In this document: piece by piece, positions 32,388 to 40,540 of the stretch
How the letters are laid out: each line of letters begins with the position of its first letter
Numbering within the stretch: the first letter of the stretch is position 1
NCBI GenBank assembly: GCA_900549085.1
Contig: URMO01000009.1
Location: 1-42,788, forward strand
DNA from: an uncultured Collinsella sp.
GTDB taxonomy: Bacteria; Actinomycetota; Coriobacteriia; Coriobacteriales; Coriobacteriaceae
Length of the DNA: 42,788 nucleotides
Reading direction: 5' to 3'
Notes under the pieces: model-generated
What the model saw: the letters and a program-made list of their open reading frames with translations, nothing else
Told to the model about the DNA's origin: nothing
Database searches by the model: none
Translations under genes and position numbers: made by a program

Positions 32388-33713
32388 CTACTTAAGCTCC
32401 GGCCAGTAATCCTTATTGGCCTCGATGAGCTTGTCGAGCACTTTGCGAGCCTTCTTTGCGTCACCGACCAGACGATTAAGCGTGAGTGCCTGCAGGGCCT
32501 TCTCGTAGGAACCCTCCATCCAAGCCTCAACAGTCAGGCGCTCATAGGCGTACTGGTTCTCCATAAGGCCGCGATAGAAGGTGCCAATCTTGCCAACAGC
32601 ATAGGGCTGCGGGCCATTGGCGCCCACGCTTGCCGCGACCTCGACCATGGCGTCATCGGGCATACCCTCGATAATGCCGTTGTTGGGCACGATGACAATG
32701 AAGGTCTTGTTGGTGTTGCGATAAATGGCCGAGGTGATTTCCACGATCATATCGCCATGAGCATCGTTCTGCACAACCGAGGAGTTCTTTGCGGTGCCGA
32801 CTTTGGCAACACGCTCGCACTCGGCGAACACGCGCTTCTCACGGCCGTTGATGACCTCGTCGGAGCGAGTGTAGTCGGGATCGAGGTGAGCGACCTTGTA
32901 CTCGGGATACAGATAGTACTGCAGATAAGTGTTGGGCAGATAGTCGGGGAAGTCCTCGAGCATGTCCTTGACCATGGCGTAGGTGTCGAGCCAGGATTGG
33001 TCACGCTGCTCGGCATCGGCAGGAAGGAAGCCGTTCTTCTCCGTGTACTCCTTAATCTGCGGGACGAGGTCATGGCCCTCTTCATCGTAGATGTGCTTGA
33101 ACCAACCGAAGTGATTGAGGCCAAAGTACACGGGCTCCGTCTTGCTCATATCGCGACCGAGCAGGCGACCGTAAGAGCGCATGAGGTTGACGGGCTGATC
33201 GCAGATGTTGAGGACGCGATGCTCATCGGGCAGGACGCGCTCGAGACCATATGCCACAATAGCAGCCGGGTTGGTGTAGTTGATAATCCACGCCTCCGGG
33301 CTATGAGCGCGAACGTCGTTGACGATCTCAACCATGTCATGCATGGAGCGCATACCGTAAGCCATGCCGCCAGGGCCCACCGTTTCCTGGCCGATGATTC
33401 CCATATGCAGCGGAATCTTCTCGTCCTTGCTACGCATCTCGTAGCCGCCGGTACGAATCTGGCAGAGCACAAAGTCGACGTCGGTGTAAGCCTCGTCCTT
33501 ATCGGTGGTGTAACCAAACTCCACACCGGGCTCCTCCTCGGCGAAGAGGATCTTGCCAAACTCGCCGATCGGACGCTGACGCTCGGCATCGATGTCATAG
33601 AGCATCACGCGGTTCAGCGGCAGAATGTCCATGTGCTTGGTCAGGGCTTTAAGAATGCCAGGGCACCACGTGGAGCCGCCGCCAACGATCACAATATTGA
33701 GCTTATCCTTCAT
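32388..33713 (-). CDS. Family 4 glycoside hydrolase, probable 6-phospho-alpha-glucosidase
   Basis: A 441-residue NAD+- and metal-dependent enzyme that cleaves phosphorylated disaccharides made by the PTS. The dinucleotide loop is VGGGSTWCPG (10-19). The metal-binding Cys171 lies in NICDQP and His201 in GLNHFGW, and NYTNPA is conserved. The CDxP form of the Cys motif is the one I associate with alpha-glucosidases of the GlvA/MalA type, in line with the adjacent IICB. It is the first gene of the operon and divergent from the RpiR regulator, with 298 bp between. Confidence 0.95.
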   Translation of the reverse strand: MKDKLNIVIVGGGSTWCPGILKALTKHMDILPLNRVMLYDIDAERQRPIGEFGKILFAEEEPGVEFGYTTDKDEAYTDVDFVLCQIRTGGYEMRSKDEKIPLHMGIIGQETVGPGGMAYGMRSMHDMVEIVNDVRAHSPEAWIINYTNPAAIVAYGLERVLPDEHRVLNICDQPVNLMRSYGRLLGRDMSKTEPVYFGLNHFGWFKHIYDEEGHDLVPQIKEYTEKNGFLPADAEQRDQSWLDTYAMVKDMLEDFPDYLPNTYLQYYLYPEYKVAHLDPDYTRSDEVINGREKRVFAECERVAKVGTAKNSSVVQNDAHGDMIVEITSAIYRNTNKTFIVIVPNNGIIEGMPDDAMVEVAASVGANGPQPYAVGKIGTFYRGLMENQYAYERLTVEAWMEGSYEKALQALTLNRLVGDAKKARKVLDKLIEANKDYWPELK

Positions 33714-33825
33714 GTTCTGTCCCTCCAGGGTTGGCTGATCGGTGTTCTCGAAGACCTTGGGCTCCGCGGTTGTCCTCGGCTTGCTTCGTTTCGATTGATA
33801 TTTTGCGACATAAGGTCATTTGAGA

Positions 33826-33856
33826 GTCCCCGTGTGGGCCAATGCGAAACGGGGAC
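33826..33856. repeat. Imperfect GTCCCCGT/ACGGGGAC palindrome
   Basis: Eight-base arms around a 15-base loop in the divergent GH4-RpiR gap. The GTCCCC core recalls the family C and E repeats, so it may be a decayed repeat rather than an operator. Confidence 0.45.
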
Positions 33857-33903
33857 ACATGATTTCGCTCACGACACAGATGTGTGTAGGCAGACACGCA
33901 CGT

Positions 33904-33922
33904 TTGCCCAGTTCATGGGCAA
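33904..33922. promoter_or_regulatory. Candidate RpiR operator
   Basis: TTGCCCA-gttca-TGGGCAA: perfect 7-bp arms in the gap shared by the divergent glucoside operon and its probable regulator, about 30 bases upstream of a promoter candidate for the regulator. Binding is inferred. Confidence 0.45.
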
Positions 33923-33954
33923 TAGGCAATCTTGACCGATTACCGATTTCTCAC

Positions 33955-33982
33955 CTGGCAACACAAAGCGGTACCATATATA
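33955..33982 (+). promoter_or_regulatory. Candidate promoter of the RpiR regulator gene
   Basis: CTGGCA and TATATA separated by 16 bases, ending 29 bases before the ATG. Confidence 0.4.
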
Positions 33983-34011
33983 CGACGAGGTGCGAGGGGC
34001 TGAAACATCTT

Positions 34012-34761
34012 ATGAAAGATCAAGAATCTTTTTATGATCATGTGCGAGCTGGCGAGAGCAAGCTCAACGATCTCGAAAGCGAGATCATGCGCTACATCAT
34101 CGAGCTGCGTGATGATATTGACGATGTCACGCTTAAGAGCGTTGCTGAACGGTTCTTCGTCGCTCCCAATACAATCGTCAGGCTTGCTCACAAGCTTGGC
34201 TTCTCGGGGTTTACAGAGCTCAAACAATCGTATTCCGCCTCGCTCGACCGCAATCGATTCACTATCGAGGCGCTTCCTCTTGATACCCAGCTCGTACAGA
34301 CCAAAGATCTGCTTAACGACCGGGTCATCGATTCGGTCGTGAGTCTTATCCAGGACGCCTCGCATATCGTGTTCTTCTGCTCGGGCTTTTCGAAGTACCC
34401 GTGCCTCGAAATGGCTGAAAAGCTCAAAATAATGGGCAAGAACACCGATACGCTCAGTGAACGCCATGTCATGAGGCATTACGCAGAACTCCTCGGCAAA
34501 AACGACCTGGTCTTCAGCGTTTCCGTAAGCGGCGAGACGCAGGTGTCTATTGACGCCACATCGATAGCCAAAACGCGCGGATGCAAGGTCGTCACGCTCA
34601 CCGGCTTTTCTCGAAATTCTCTCTCGAAACTAGCCGACTACCCTATCTACACCGTGCAAAAAGAAATCCGCTTGGGCAGCATGGACCTCGACAGTCGATT
34701 GATGTTCTATTACGTTTTCGAATTGATATTTGAGCGCTACTTCAAACTGGCCAAGAAATAA
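34012..34761 (+). CDS. RpiR-family transcriptional regulator
   Basis: A 249-residue regulator: N-terminal HTH (about 35-65, VTLKSVAERFFVAPNTIVRLAHKLGFSGFTELK) and a C-terminal SIS domain (HIVFFCSGFSKYPCLEMAEKL, DLVFSVSVSGETQVSIDATSIAKTRG) that binds sugar phosphates. Its divergent placement suggests it controls the PTS and GH4 genes, with a phosphorylated alpha-glucoside or glucose 6-phosphate as ligand. The ATG is chosen because family homology starts there (MKDQESFYDHVRAGESKLNDLES); GAGGGG is 12 bases upstream, a long spacing. The 64 upstream in-frame codons cover the promoter and are rejected. Confidence 0.9.
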   Translation: MKDQESFYDHVRAGESKLNDLESEIMRYIIELRDDIDDVTLKSVAERFFVAPNTIVRLAHKLGFSGFTELKQSYSASLDRNRFTIEALPLDTQLVQTKDLLNDRVIDSVVSLIQDASHIVFFCSGFSKYPCLEMAEKLKIMGKNTDTLSERHVMRHYAELLGKNDLVFSVSVSGETQVSIDATSIAKTRGCKVVTLTGFSRNSLSKLADYPIYTVQKEIRLGSMDLDSRLMFYYVFELIFERYFKLAKK

Positions 34762-34821
34762 AACTTGGCATGCGCCCGGCTTCGACTCTTTAGCAGCCTT
34801 CTATATGAAAGGTATCGCCCT

Positions 34822-35271
34822 ATGCAACGCGTACTGTTTATCTGTCATGGGAACATCTGTCGCTCGACGATGGCTGAGTCGGTGTTTACCGAGCTGGTGC
34901 GGCGCGCCGGGCGCGCGGGCGAATTTGTCATCGATTCCGCGGCGACTTCAACTGAGGAGATTGGCAACCCGCCGCATCATGGCACGGTCGCCAAGCTGCG
35001 CGAAGTCGGGATTCCCGTCGTTGCACACCGTGCCCGCCAGGTGCGTCGCGCGGAGTATGGCGACTGGGATCGCATTGTCTATATGGATGCTGAGAACGCG
35101 CGGGGCCTGCGTCGCATCTTTGGCGACGCAGGCCCCGACGGAAAGATTACGCGCTTGCTCGATTGGACCGAGTGTCCCGGCGACGTGGCCGATCCCTGGT
35201 ACACCGGCAATTTCGATGCCACGTACCGCGACGTACTCGCCGGTTGCACCGCTATGCTCGAGCAGCTGTAG
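34822..35271 (+). CDS. Low-molecular-weight protein tyrosine phosphatase
   Basis: A 149-residue phosphatase. The CX5R loop is Cys8-HGNIC-Arg14-Ser, followed by TMAES, and the general-acid Asp124 lies in DPWYTG. The active site is complete. GAAAGG is nine bases before the ATG; an earlier ATG at 34765 adds 19 unrelated residues. It starts 60 bases after the RpiR gene and may share its transcript. No tyrosine kinase or capsule cluster is nearby, so its target is open. Confidence 0.94.
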   Translation: MQRVLFICHGNICRSTMAESVFTELVRRAGRAGEFVIDSAATSTEEIGNPPHHGTVAKLREVGIPVVAHRARQVRRAEYGDWDRIVYMDAENARGLRRIFGDAGPDGKITRLLDWTECPGDVADPWYTGNFDATYRDVLAGCTAMLEQL

Positions 35272-35310
35272 GCAAGCGAAGTCGCGGGTCACGCCTTCGG
35301 CGCGAAACAA

Positions 35311-35431
35311 GCGTGGATAATCTCCCGCATGAAAAACGAGCGTGGAAAATCTCCCACTTTGAGCGTTCAAGTGCGCCCTAAACGGGAGAAAATCCACGCT
35401 CATTATCTCGGTGGGAGAAAATCCACGCTCG
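35311..35431. repeat. Family D: two direct and two inverted copies of GAGCGTGGATTTTCTCCC
   Basis: Forward copies with small differences are at 35311-35328 (GCGTGGATAATCTCCCGC) and 35338-35357 (GCGTGGAAAATCTCCCAC). Inverted copies are at 35383-35401 (CGGGAGAAAATCCACGCTC) and 35411-35431 (GTGGGAGAAAATCCACGCTC). They can form nested hairpins. The last copy ends one base before the stop codon of the minus-strand gene at 35433. Confidence 0.8.
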
Positions 35432-35432
35432 A

Positions 35433-35762
35433 CTACTCGTCGACGATCTCGGCAAGCCAGACGTTCAGCGTATCGACTTCGGGGCAGCAGAACTTTGCCG
35501 TGCCGGGCTCGTTGCCAGGCACGGTTCCGCCATAGCGCAGGATATCGATATAGGGAAAGCCCACATGGCAGGCCATGGCACACATCTTGCCGCGGTCTCG
35601 GTCGAAGTCAAAAACGTCGCCCGGCTTGTGACCATGGTGGCAGCGGCACGCACCCAGCTGGTCCACGCAGCTCACGCGGATACGCGGACGCTTGCCACGC
35701 GGCACGCCGAGCGGCTTGTTCTCGCCCGCAGGCTTGATGCCGCCCTCACCAGCATTACTCAT
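35433..35762 (-). CDS. Small cysteine-rich protein, TIGR04076-like
   Basis: A 109-residue protein with seven Cys (32, 39, 41, 61, 65, 92, 93) and a His cluster (CRCHHGHKPGD). The pattern C-x-HKxGD-x-F, GKMCAMA, FPYIDILRYGG and a late CCP fits, from memory, the uncharacterised TIGR04076 family; a metal-binding role is plausible but unproven. Its start lies within the last codons of the pyridoxamine kinase gene (8-base overlap, CATGAGTAA), so translation is coupled. The first 25 residues are basic and probably flexible. Confidence 0.85.
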   Translation of the reverse strand: MSNAGEGGIKPAGENKPLGVPRGKRPRIRVSCVDQLGACRCHHGHKPGDVFDFDRDRGKMCAMACHVGFPYIDILRYGGTVPGNEPGTAKFCCPEVDTLNVWLAEIVDE

Positions 35763-36579
35763 GGTCGATCACATCCAGGCAGGCCTCGATGGGAAGGCCG
35801 GCCGATTTGTCCTCTTGGTCGGCATTGCGCTCGATAAGCTCAGCCACCACACGCATGGCATCGGACGTCGCGCGCTGCAGACTCCAACCTGCCATAACGC
35901 GGCCGACGAGCACCGCCGAGAACGTATCGCCCGTGCCCGGGAAATAGACCGGAATGAGCTCAAAGGGAATCGTAAAGTACTCCCCCGCCACATGGTCGTA
36001 ACCGATAACCGCGTTCGTGCCATTGACTACGGCGCTCGTAATGACCACGGACTTGGCACCCAGCTCACGCACGGCGTCCACAAGGGCGCGGGCCCCATCG
36101 GGCGTAATCTGCTCGGCGATAGGCCTATCGGTAAGCAGGCACGCCTCGGTATAGTTGGGCACCGCGTAGTCTGCGCACTCCAGCAGATGCCGCATGAGGC
36201 CAATCGTGGACTCGGGCACGCCCGCATAGAGCTTGCCGTTGTCGCCCATGATGGGGTCGACGAACACCTTGGTGCCCTTTTGCGCACGGCGGTGGCAAAA
36301 GTCCGAGATGATGCGCGTCTCTTCCTCGGTCACGATAAAGCCGGTCGAGATGGCGTCGAACTCAAAGCCGAGCTCCTCCCAGATGGCGAGGCTCTGGCGC
36401 ACGTATTCCGTGGTGTCGTGGATGTAGAACTTGGGGTAGTTGAGCGTGTCGGAAACGAGCGCCGTCGGCAGGTTATGGATACGGTAGCCCATGTGCGACA
36501 GCACCGGCAGCATGGCGGAAAGCGCGACCTTGCCGTAGCCGCACATATCGTTGATCAGCAGCAGCTGAGTGTTCTTCAT
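35755..36579 (-). CDS. Pyridoxamine/pyridoxal kinase (PdxY/PdxK-like)
   Basis: A 274-residue ribokinase-fold enzyme of B6 salvage that phosphorylates pyridoxal, pyridoxamine or pyridoxine. LLINDMCGYGKVALSAMLPVLS is the typical N-terminus, VFVDPIMGDNGKLY the middle, and the catalytic Asp218 lies in FPGTGDTFSAVL. The family's usual Ser in 'NDMSGYG' is Cys13 here. The length is usual. It leads a two-gene unit with the Cys-rich protein. Confidence 0.93.
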   Translation of the reverse strand: MKNTQLLLINDMCGYGKVALSAMLPVLSHMGYRIHNLPTALVSDTLNYPKFYIHDTTEYVRQSLAIWEELGFEFDAISTGFIVTEEETRIISDFCHRRAQKGTKVFVDPIMGDNGKLYAGVPESTIGLMRHLLECADYAVPNYTEACLLTDRPIAEQITPDGARALVDAVRELGAKSVVITSAVVNGTNAVIGYDHVAGEYFTIPFELIPVYFPGTGDTFSAVLVGRVMAGWSLQRATSDAMRVVAELIERNADQEDKSAGLPIEACLDVIDHE

Positions 36580-36690
36580 GAGTGTCCCCCTTGGGTCGGG
36601 CGCGGCGCGATGTCGCCATAGTGCGACTAAGTGTAGCGCAGTGCAATCTAAGTCTTGCCTTCGGATGTAAGACCGAGTTTGGGCGTAATT

Positions 36691-36791
36691 TTGTTCTTAG
36701 AGTTTTTCTGACGCTTCTTATTGCAGAAACTTGGCCTTAGAAGGCGCTATAAAATTCTAAGAACAAGTTTTGGCTCAAATTTGTTCTTAGG
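36691..36791. promoter_or_regulatory. Three TTGTTCTTAG boxes upstream of the fic gene
   Basis: TTGTTCTTAGA at 36691-36701, its reverse complement TCTAAGAACAA at 36756-36766, and TTGTTCTTAGG at 36781-36791. The last two form an inverted pair and the last reaches into the AGGA ribosome-binding site. A TATAAA -10-like box (36748-36753) lies beside the middle box, though I find no good -35. The boxes look like operators for an autoregulated gene. Confidence 0.6.
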
Positions 36792-36800
36792 ACACTAACG

Positions 36801-37973
36801 ATGCTCGCACCCATCACACCCGGGCGACAGGGAAACGTCAGGCACAACCTTTCAGGAGCCCTCGCCTATGATTCGTTTAGACCCGCCAATATGGATTCAT
36901 TCTTTCCAATCAATTTATCCGCTGATTCCATGCGGCTTGTCTCCGATTGTCGCGCCATACTCGGCGAAGTTGAGGGCATGTCTCGCTTTGTTCCGAACAT
37001 CGACATGTACCTCTCTATGTACGTTCGCAAGGAAGCGCTCTTGTCCTCTCAAATCGAGGGTACGCAATGTACGTTCGATGATGTTCTTGACCCGTCAAAC
37101 GAATCCAATGCGAGCCGGGACCTAACCGACGTCGTCAACTACACTCGAGCGGTGCAGCAGGCGACCAAGCTCATGGAGGAACTGCCACTCTGTATGAGGC
37201 TGCTCAAATCCGTCCATGCCACATTGCTTGGAAATGGCAGAGGCTCCGACAAGACGCCGGGCCAGTTCAGGACGACTCAGAACTGGGTCGGACCAAACGG
37301 CTGCACGCTCAATGAGGCCCCGTATGTCCCTCCCAACACGGAGGATATGAAGGAGGCACTTGGCGACCTCGAGCTTTTCATCAACGAGCGTGACGACATC
37401 GATCCGGTCATCAAGGCCGCTTTGGTGCACTACCAGTTTGAAACCACACACCCGTTCCTCGACGGCAACGGACGCCTCGGGCGTCTGCTCATCCTCCTTT
37501 CGCTCATACATGATGGGGCGCTCACCAAGCCGGTCATCTACCCCTCGTATGAACTCAAACGACACAGGAGCGAATACTACGATTGGCTTATGCGCGTAAG
37601 GCAGAGAGGCGATTTTGAGGGATGGGTTTCGTTTTTCAGCACCTGCTTGCTTGCAAGCGCACGCGAGGCACGGGATTCGATGCGGAAGCTTGTCGACCTC
37701 CATTCGGAAACCGAAAAGCTGATTCGCGAAAAGGCGGGAAGGGCTACGACGAACGCCCTTATGCTACTCGACCTTCTCGAGGGCAATCCGATCGTCGACA
37801 CCGCCTTTGTGTCTGAACGAATGCAGATTAGCAGATCGAGCGCAAACAACCTTATATCCCAATTTACCGATTGGGGCATTCTTGTCCAACGCGATACGAG
37901 CAGGAAACGATACCGCACGTTTTCATATGAGCCATATCTCGCCATCCTCCGAACCGGCGACGAGCCGCTCTAA
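36801..37973 (+). CDS. Fic family protein (class II, N-terminal inhibitory helix) with C-terminal winged helix
   Basis: A 390-residue enzyme expected to AMPylate (or otherwise modify) target proteins. The Fic motif HPFLDGNGRLGR (217-228) is complete. The inhibitory motif SSQIEGT (82-88, Glu86) precedes it, so activity should be self-restrained. The C-terminal 90 residues include a winged-helix region (TAFVSERMQISRSSANNLISQFTDWGILVQRD), as in SoFic-like proteins. It stands alone with no antitoxin gene. The promoter region carries three copies of one 10-base box, which fits autoregulation through that helix. Confidence 0.94.
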   Translation: MLAPITPGRQGNVRHNLSGALAYDSFRPANMDSFFPINLSADSMRLVSDCRAILGEVEGMSRFVPNIDMYLSMYVRKEALLSSQIEGTQCTFDDVLDPSNESNASRDLTDVVNYTRAVQQATKLMEELPLCMRLLKSVHATLLGNGRGSDKTPGQFRTTQNWVGPNGCTLNEAPYVPPNTEDMKEALGDLELFINERDDIDPVIKAALVHYQFETTHPFLDGNGRLGRLLILLSLIHDGALTKPVIYPSYELKRHRSEYYDWLMRVRQRGDFEGWVSFFSTCLLASAREARDSMRKLVDLHSETEKLIREKAGRATTNALMLLDLLEGNPIVDTAFVSERMQISRSSANNLISQFTDWGILVQRDTSRKRYRTFSYEPYLAILRTGDEPL

Positions 37974-37986
37974 GTCCCGGAAAGCC

Positions 37987-38024
37987 AAGGGGGCGAAACC
38001 GGCAACTGCCAGTCTCGCCCCCTT
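37987..38024 (+). terminator. Terminator of the fic gene
   Basis: AAGGGGGCGA pairs with TCGCCCCCTT across an 18-base loop, 14 bases after the stop codon. The T run is weak. Confidence 0.7.
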
Positions 38025-38142
38025 AATGAACCTATCGGAAACTCCGGGATACGCCGTGGCCCGCTGAATCTACGCTGCAAAGACTGTCCAAGATTCCCCT
38101 GGCACCGGCATCCCAGCACTGCCACAAAATCGATTCGGTACC

Positions 38143-38203
38143 TTGACAATCAGTTAGGTACCTCTAGAATCACTTAGGTACAAAACAATTCCTCTACCTA
38201 ACT
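38143..38203 (+). promoter_or_regulatory. marR-ABC operon promoter with three TTAGGTA boxes
   Basis: TTGACA (38143-38148, perfect) and TAGAAT (38165-38170) are 16 bases apart. CAGTTAGGTACC lies within the spacer (38151-38162), CACTTAGGTACAA directly after the -10 (38171-38182), and the inverse CTACCTAACT further down (38194-38203). This is a strong promoter with operator-like boxes, most simply for the MarR protein encoded next. Confidence 0.75.
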
Positions 38204-38226
38204 AAAGAAAGGAGCAGCACTAATTC

Positions 38227-38733
38227 ATGTGCGATGAACCTCTTAACCTTTGTTCGCACGAGCCCGGCGGTGACCCGTCGCAACCGGTAGACATACCCGA
38301 AGCGGTCAGCGCTGAAGACAAACTCGCCAAGCGCATCCTGAGCGGCCTGGGCTTTTGCGGCCATTACATGCATTTTCATGGCGGAGGCGTGTCCGGCAAG
38401 GCGCCCATCATCTGCCTACTGGCCAAGCAGCCCGGCGGCGAGATGTCGCAGCAGGAACTCGGCATGCACTTTGACCTCAAGCCGGGGTCGCTTTCCGAGA
38501 TCCTGTCCAAGCTCGAGGTCAACGGCCTCATCGAGCGCAGCCGTAACCCCAAGGATCGACGACAACTCACCATTCGCTTGACCGAAACCGGCCGGGAAAA
38601 CGCCCGCATCGACCAGGCGGCCCGCATCCGCTTTAGAGAACGGGCCTTTAGTGCCCTCACCCACGACGAGCGCGAGGACCTCGCCGAAATGCTCGATAAA
38701 ATCCGCGTAACCTGGGAGGAACTGGATGATTAA
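38227..38733 (+). CDS. MarR-family transcriptional regulator
   Basis: A 168-residue winged-helix regulator. The DNA-binding part is about 73-125 (MSQQELGMHFDLKPGSLSEILSKLEVNGLIERSRNPKDRRQLTIRLTETG), with the typical DRR wing. The first 35 residues are an extra, Cys/Pro-containing segment, and Cys residues at 2, 9, 44 and 63 might allow redox sensing, which is speculative. GGAG is 12 bases before the ATG. Its end overlaps the first ABC gene by eight bases (ATGATTAA), so the three genes form one coupled operon. It probably represses it. Confidence 0.92.
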   Translation: MCDEPLNLCSHEPGGDPSQPVDIPEAVSAEDKLAKRILSGLGFCGHYMHFHGGGVSGKAPIICLLAKQPGGEMSQQELGMHFDLKPGSLSEILSKLEVNGLIERSRNPKDRRQLTIRLTETGRENARIDQAARIRFRERAFSALTHDEREDLAEMLDKIRVTWEELDD

Positions 38734-40540
38734 AACCCTCATGGGCAGCATCCGCGACTATATGAAAGTCACTGTTGCCACGCCGTTGCTCGTGCTTGGC
38801 GAGGTACTCTGCGAGATGCTGATTCCATTTATCACTGCCAACCTGATCGACGCCATCAAAGACGGCGCCACCGTAGCCGAGATGCTTCCCACCGCGGGCT
38901 TTTTGGTGCTCATCGCGCTGACGTCGTTGGCTTTTGGTGCCGCTGCCGGCGTCACCTGCAGCCATGCGAGCTGCGGCTTCGCCAAGAACCTGCGTCACGA
39001 CCTGTTCTACAAGATCCAGACGTTCAGCTTTGCCAACATCGATGAGTTCTCGAGCTCCTCGCTCGTCACGCGCCTGACCACTGACATCAACAACGTTCAG
39101 CAGGCCTTTATGATGATCATCCGCATCGCCGTGCGCGCGCCGCTGGTATTGGTCTTCGCCTTTACCATGGCATTTATCATGGGCGGCAGCGTCGCCATGG
39201 TCTACCTGGTCATCATTCCGCTGCTGGGCTTTGGGCTGTTCTTTATCATCTTTAAGGTGCGCCCCATCTTCTCGCGCGTGTTCCACAAGTACGACGCCCT
39301 TAACGAGTCCGTCGAGGAAAACGTCACCGGCATGCGCGTGGTCAAGAGCTATGTGCGCGAAGACTTTGAGAAGGAGAAGTTCGCGACCGCTGCACGCGAC
39401 GTCCAGATGGACTTCACCCGCGCCGAGAAGCTGCTGGCCTTTAACAACCCCATGATGAACATCTGCGTCAACGGCGCGTTTGTCGTCATCATCTACCTGG
39501 GCTCCAAGCTCATTATCACGAGCCAGGGCACGCTGTTCGACGTGGGCCAGCTCTCCTCGATCTTTACCTATGGCTTCCAGATCCTCATGAGCCTGATGCA
39601 GCTGTCGATGATCTTTGTCATGGTGACCATGGCCGACGAATCGGCGCACCGCATTACCGAGGTGCTGGCCGCCGAGCCCACGATCGCCGATCCCGCCGAG
39701 CCCGTGCTCGAGGTCTCCGATGGCTCCATCGACTTTGACCACGTGAGCTTTAAGTATTCTGCGCATGCGAAGCGCCAGGCGCTCGACGATATCGACCTGC
39801 ACATTACGAGCGGCGAGACCATCGGCATCATCGGCGGCACCGGTTCGGCCAAGTCCACGCTCGTAAACCTCATCGCTCGCCTGTACGACGCCACCGAGGG
39901 CACCGTGCGCGTGGGCGGCATGGACGTGCGCGACTACGACTTGGACGCCCTGCGCCACCAAGTGGCCATGGTGTTGCAGAAAAACGTGCTGTTTAGCGGC
40001 ACCATCGCCGAGAACCTGCGCTGGGGCGACCCGAACGCCACCGACGAGGAGGTCCGCGAGGCGGCACATCTGGCCTGCGCCGATGAATTTGTCGACGGCT
40101 TCCCCAAGGGCTACGACACCTGGATCGAGCAGGGCGGCTCCAATGTTTCAGGCGGCCAGAAGCAGCGCCTGTGCATTGCGCGTGCCCTGCTGCGTCGCCC
40201 CAAGATCTTGATCCTGGACGACTCCACCAGCGCCGTCGACACCAAGACCGACGCCAAGATCCGCGCAGGGCTGGCAAGCTATCTGCCCAACACGACCAAG
40301 CTCATCATCGCCCAGCGCATTAGCTCCGTGCAGGACGCAGACCGCATCATCGTCATGGAGGGCGGCCGTATCGCGCAGATCGGCAACCATGACGAGCTGC
40401 TCAAGACGAGCGAGATCTACCGCGAGACCTTCACCTCGCAAAACAAGATGTCTGCCGAAGGCGAAGGGGCCGTCGAGGCCGAAGCCGAGGCATCCGTAAC
40501 GCAAGCTCAGATCCAGGAAGGAGGCGAGGCACATGAGTAA
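38726..40540 (+). CDS. ABC exporter half-transporter with degenerate ATP site (heterodimer subunit 1)
   Basis: A 604-residue type IV exporter: six membrane helices (to about 305) and a nucleotide-binding domain. Deviations in that domain: Walker A is GGTGSAKS (370-377, Ala for the usual Gly375), the catalytic Glu after Walker B is Asp499 (ILILDDSTSAVD), and the switch His is Gln530 (IIAQRISS). The signature VSGGQ (474-478) is intact. This is the pattern of the non-hydrolysing subunit of heterodimeric multidrug exporters such as TM287/288 and BmrCD. A Glu/Ala-rich tail ends the protein. It overlaps both neighbours by eight bases. Confidence 0.95.
   Translation: MIKTLMGSIRDYMKVTVATPLLVLGEVLCEMLIPFITANLIDAIKDGATVAEMLPTAGFLVLIALTSLAFGAAAGVTCSHASCGFAKNLRHDLFYKIQTFSFANIDEFSSSSLVTRLTTDINNVQQAFMMIIRIAVRAPLVLVFAFTMAFIMGGSVAMVYLVIIPLLGFGLFFIIFKVRPIFSRVFHKYDALNESVEENVTGMRVVKSYVREDFEKEKFATAARDVQMDFTRAEKLLAFNNPMMNICVNGAFVVIIYLGSKLIITSQGTLFDVGQLSSIFTYGFQILMSLMQLSMIFVMVTMADESAHRITEVLAAEPTIADPAEPVLEVSDGSIDFDHVSFKYSAHAKRQALDDIDLHITSGETIGIIGGTGSAKSTLVNLIARLYDATEGTVRVGGMDVRDYDLDALRHQVAMVLQKNVLFSGTIAENLRWGDPNATDEEVREAAHLACADEFVDGFPKGYDTWIEQGGSNVSGGQKQRLCIARALLRRPKILILDDSTSAVDTKTDAKIRAGLASYLPNTTKLIIAQRISSVQDADRIIVMEGGRIAQIGNHDELLKTSEIYRETFTSQNKMSAEGEGAVEAEAEASVTQAQIQEGGEAHE

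Noticed and set aside
35311..35431. A CRISPR array
   Set aside because: Four copies only, two of them inverted, with spacers of 9-25 bases; CRISPR repeats are all direct with uniform spacers. No cas gene is near.
37974..38226. A small gene between fic and marR
   Set aside because: The gap is filled by the fic terminator, about 100 bp of unremarkable DNA and the marR promoter/operator; no frame with a start site was seen.
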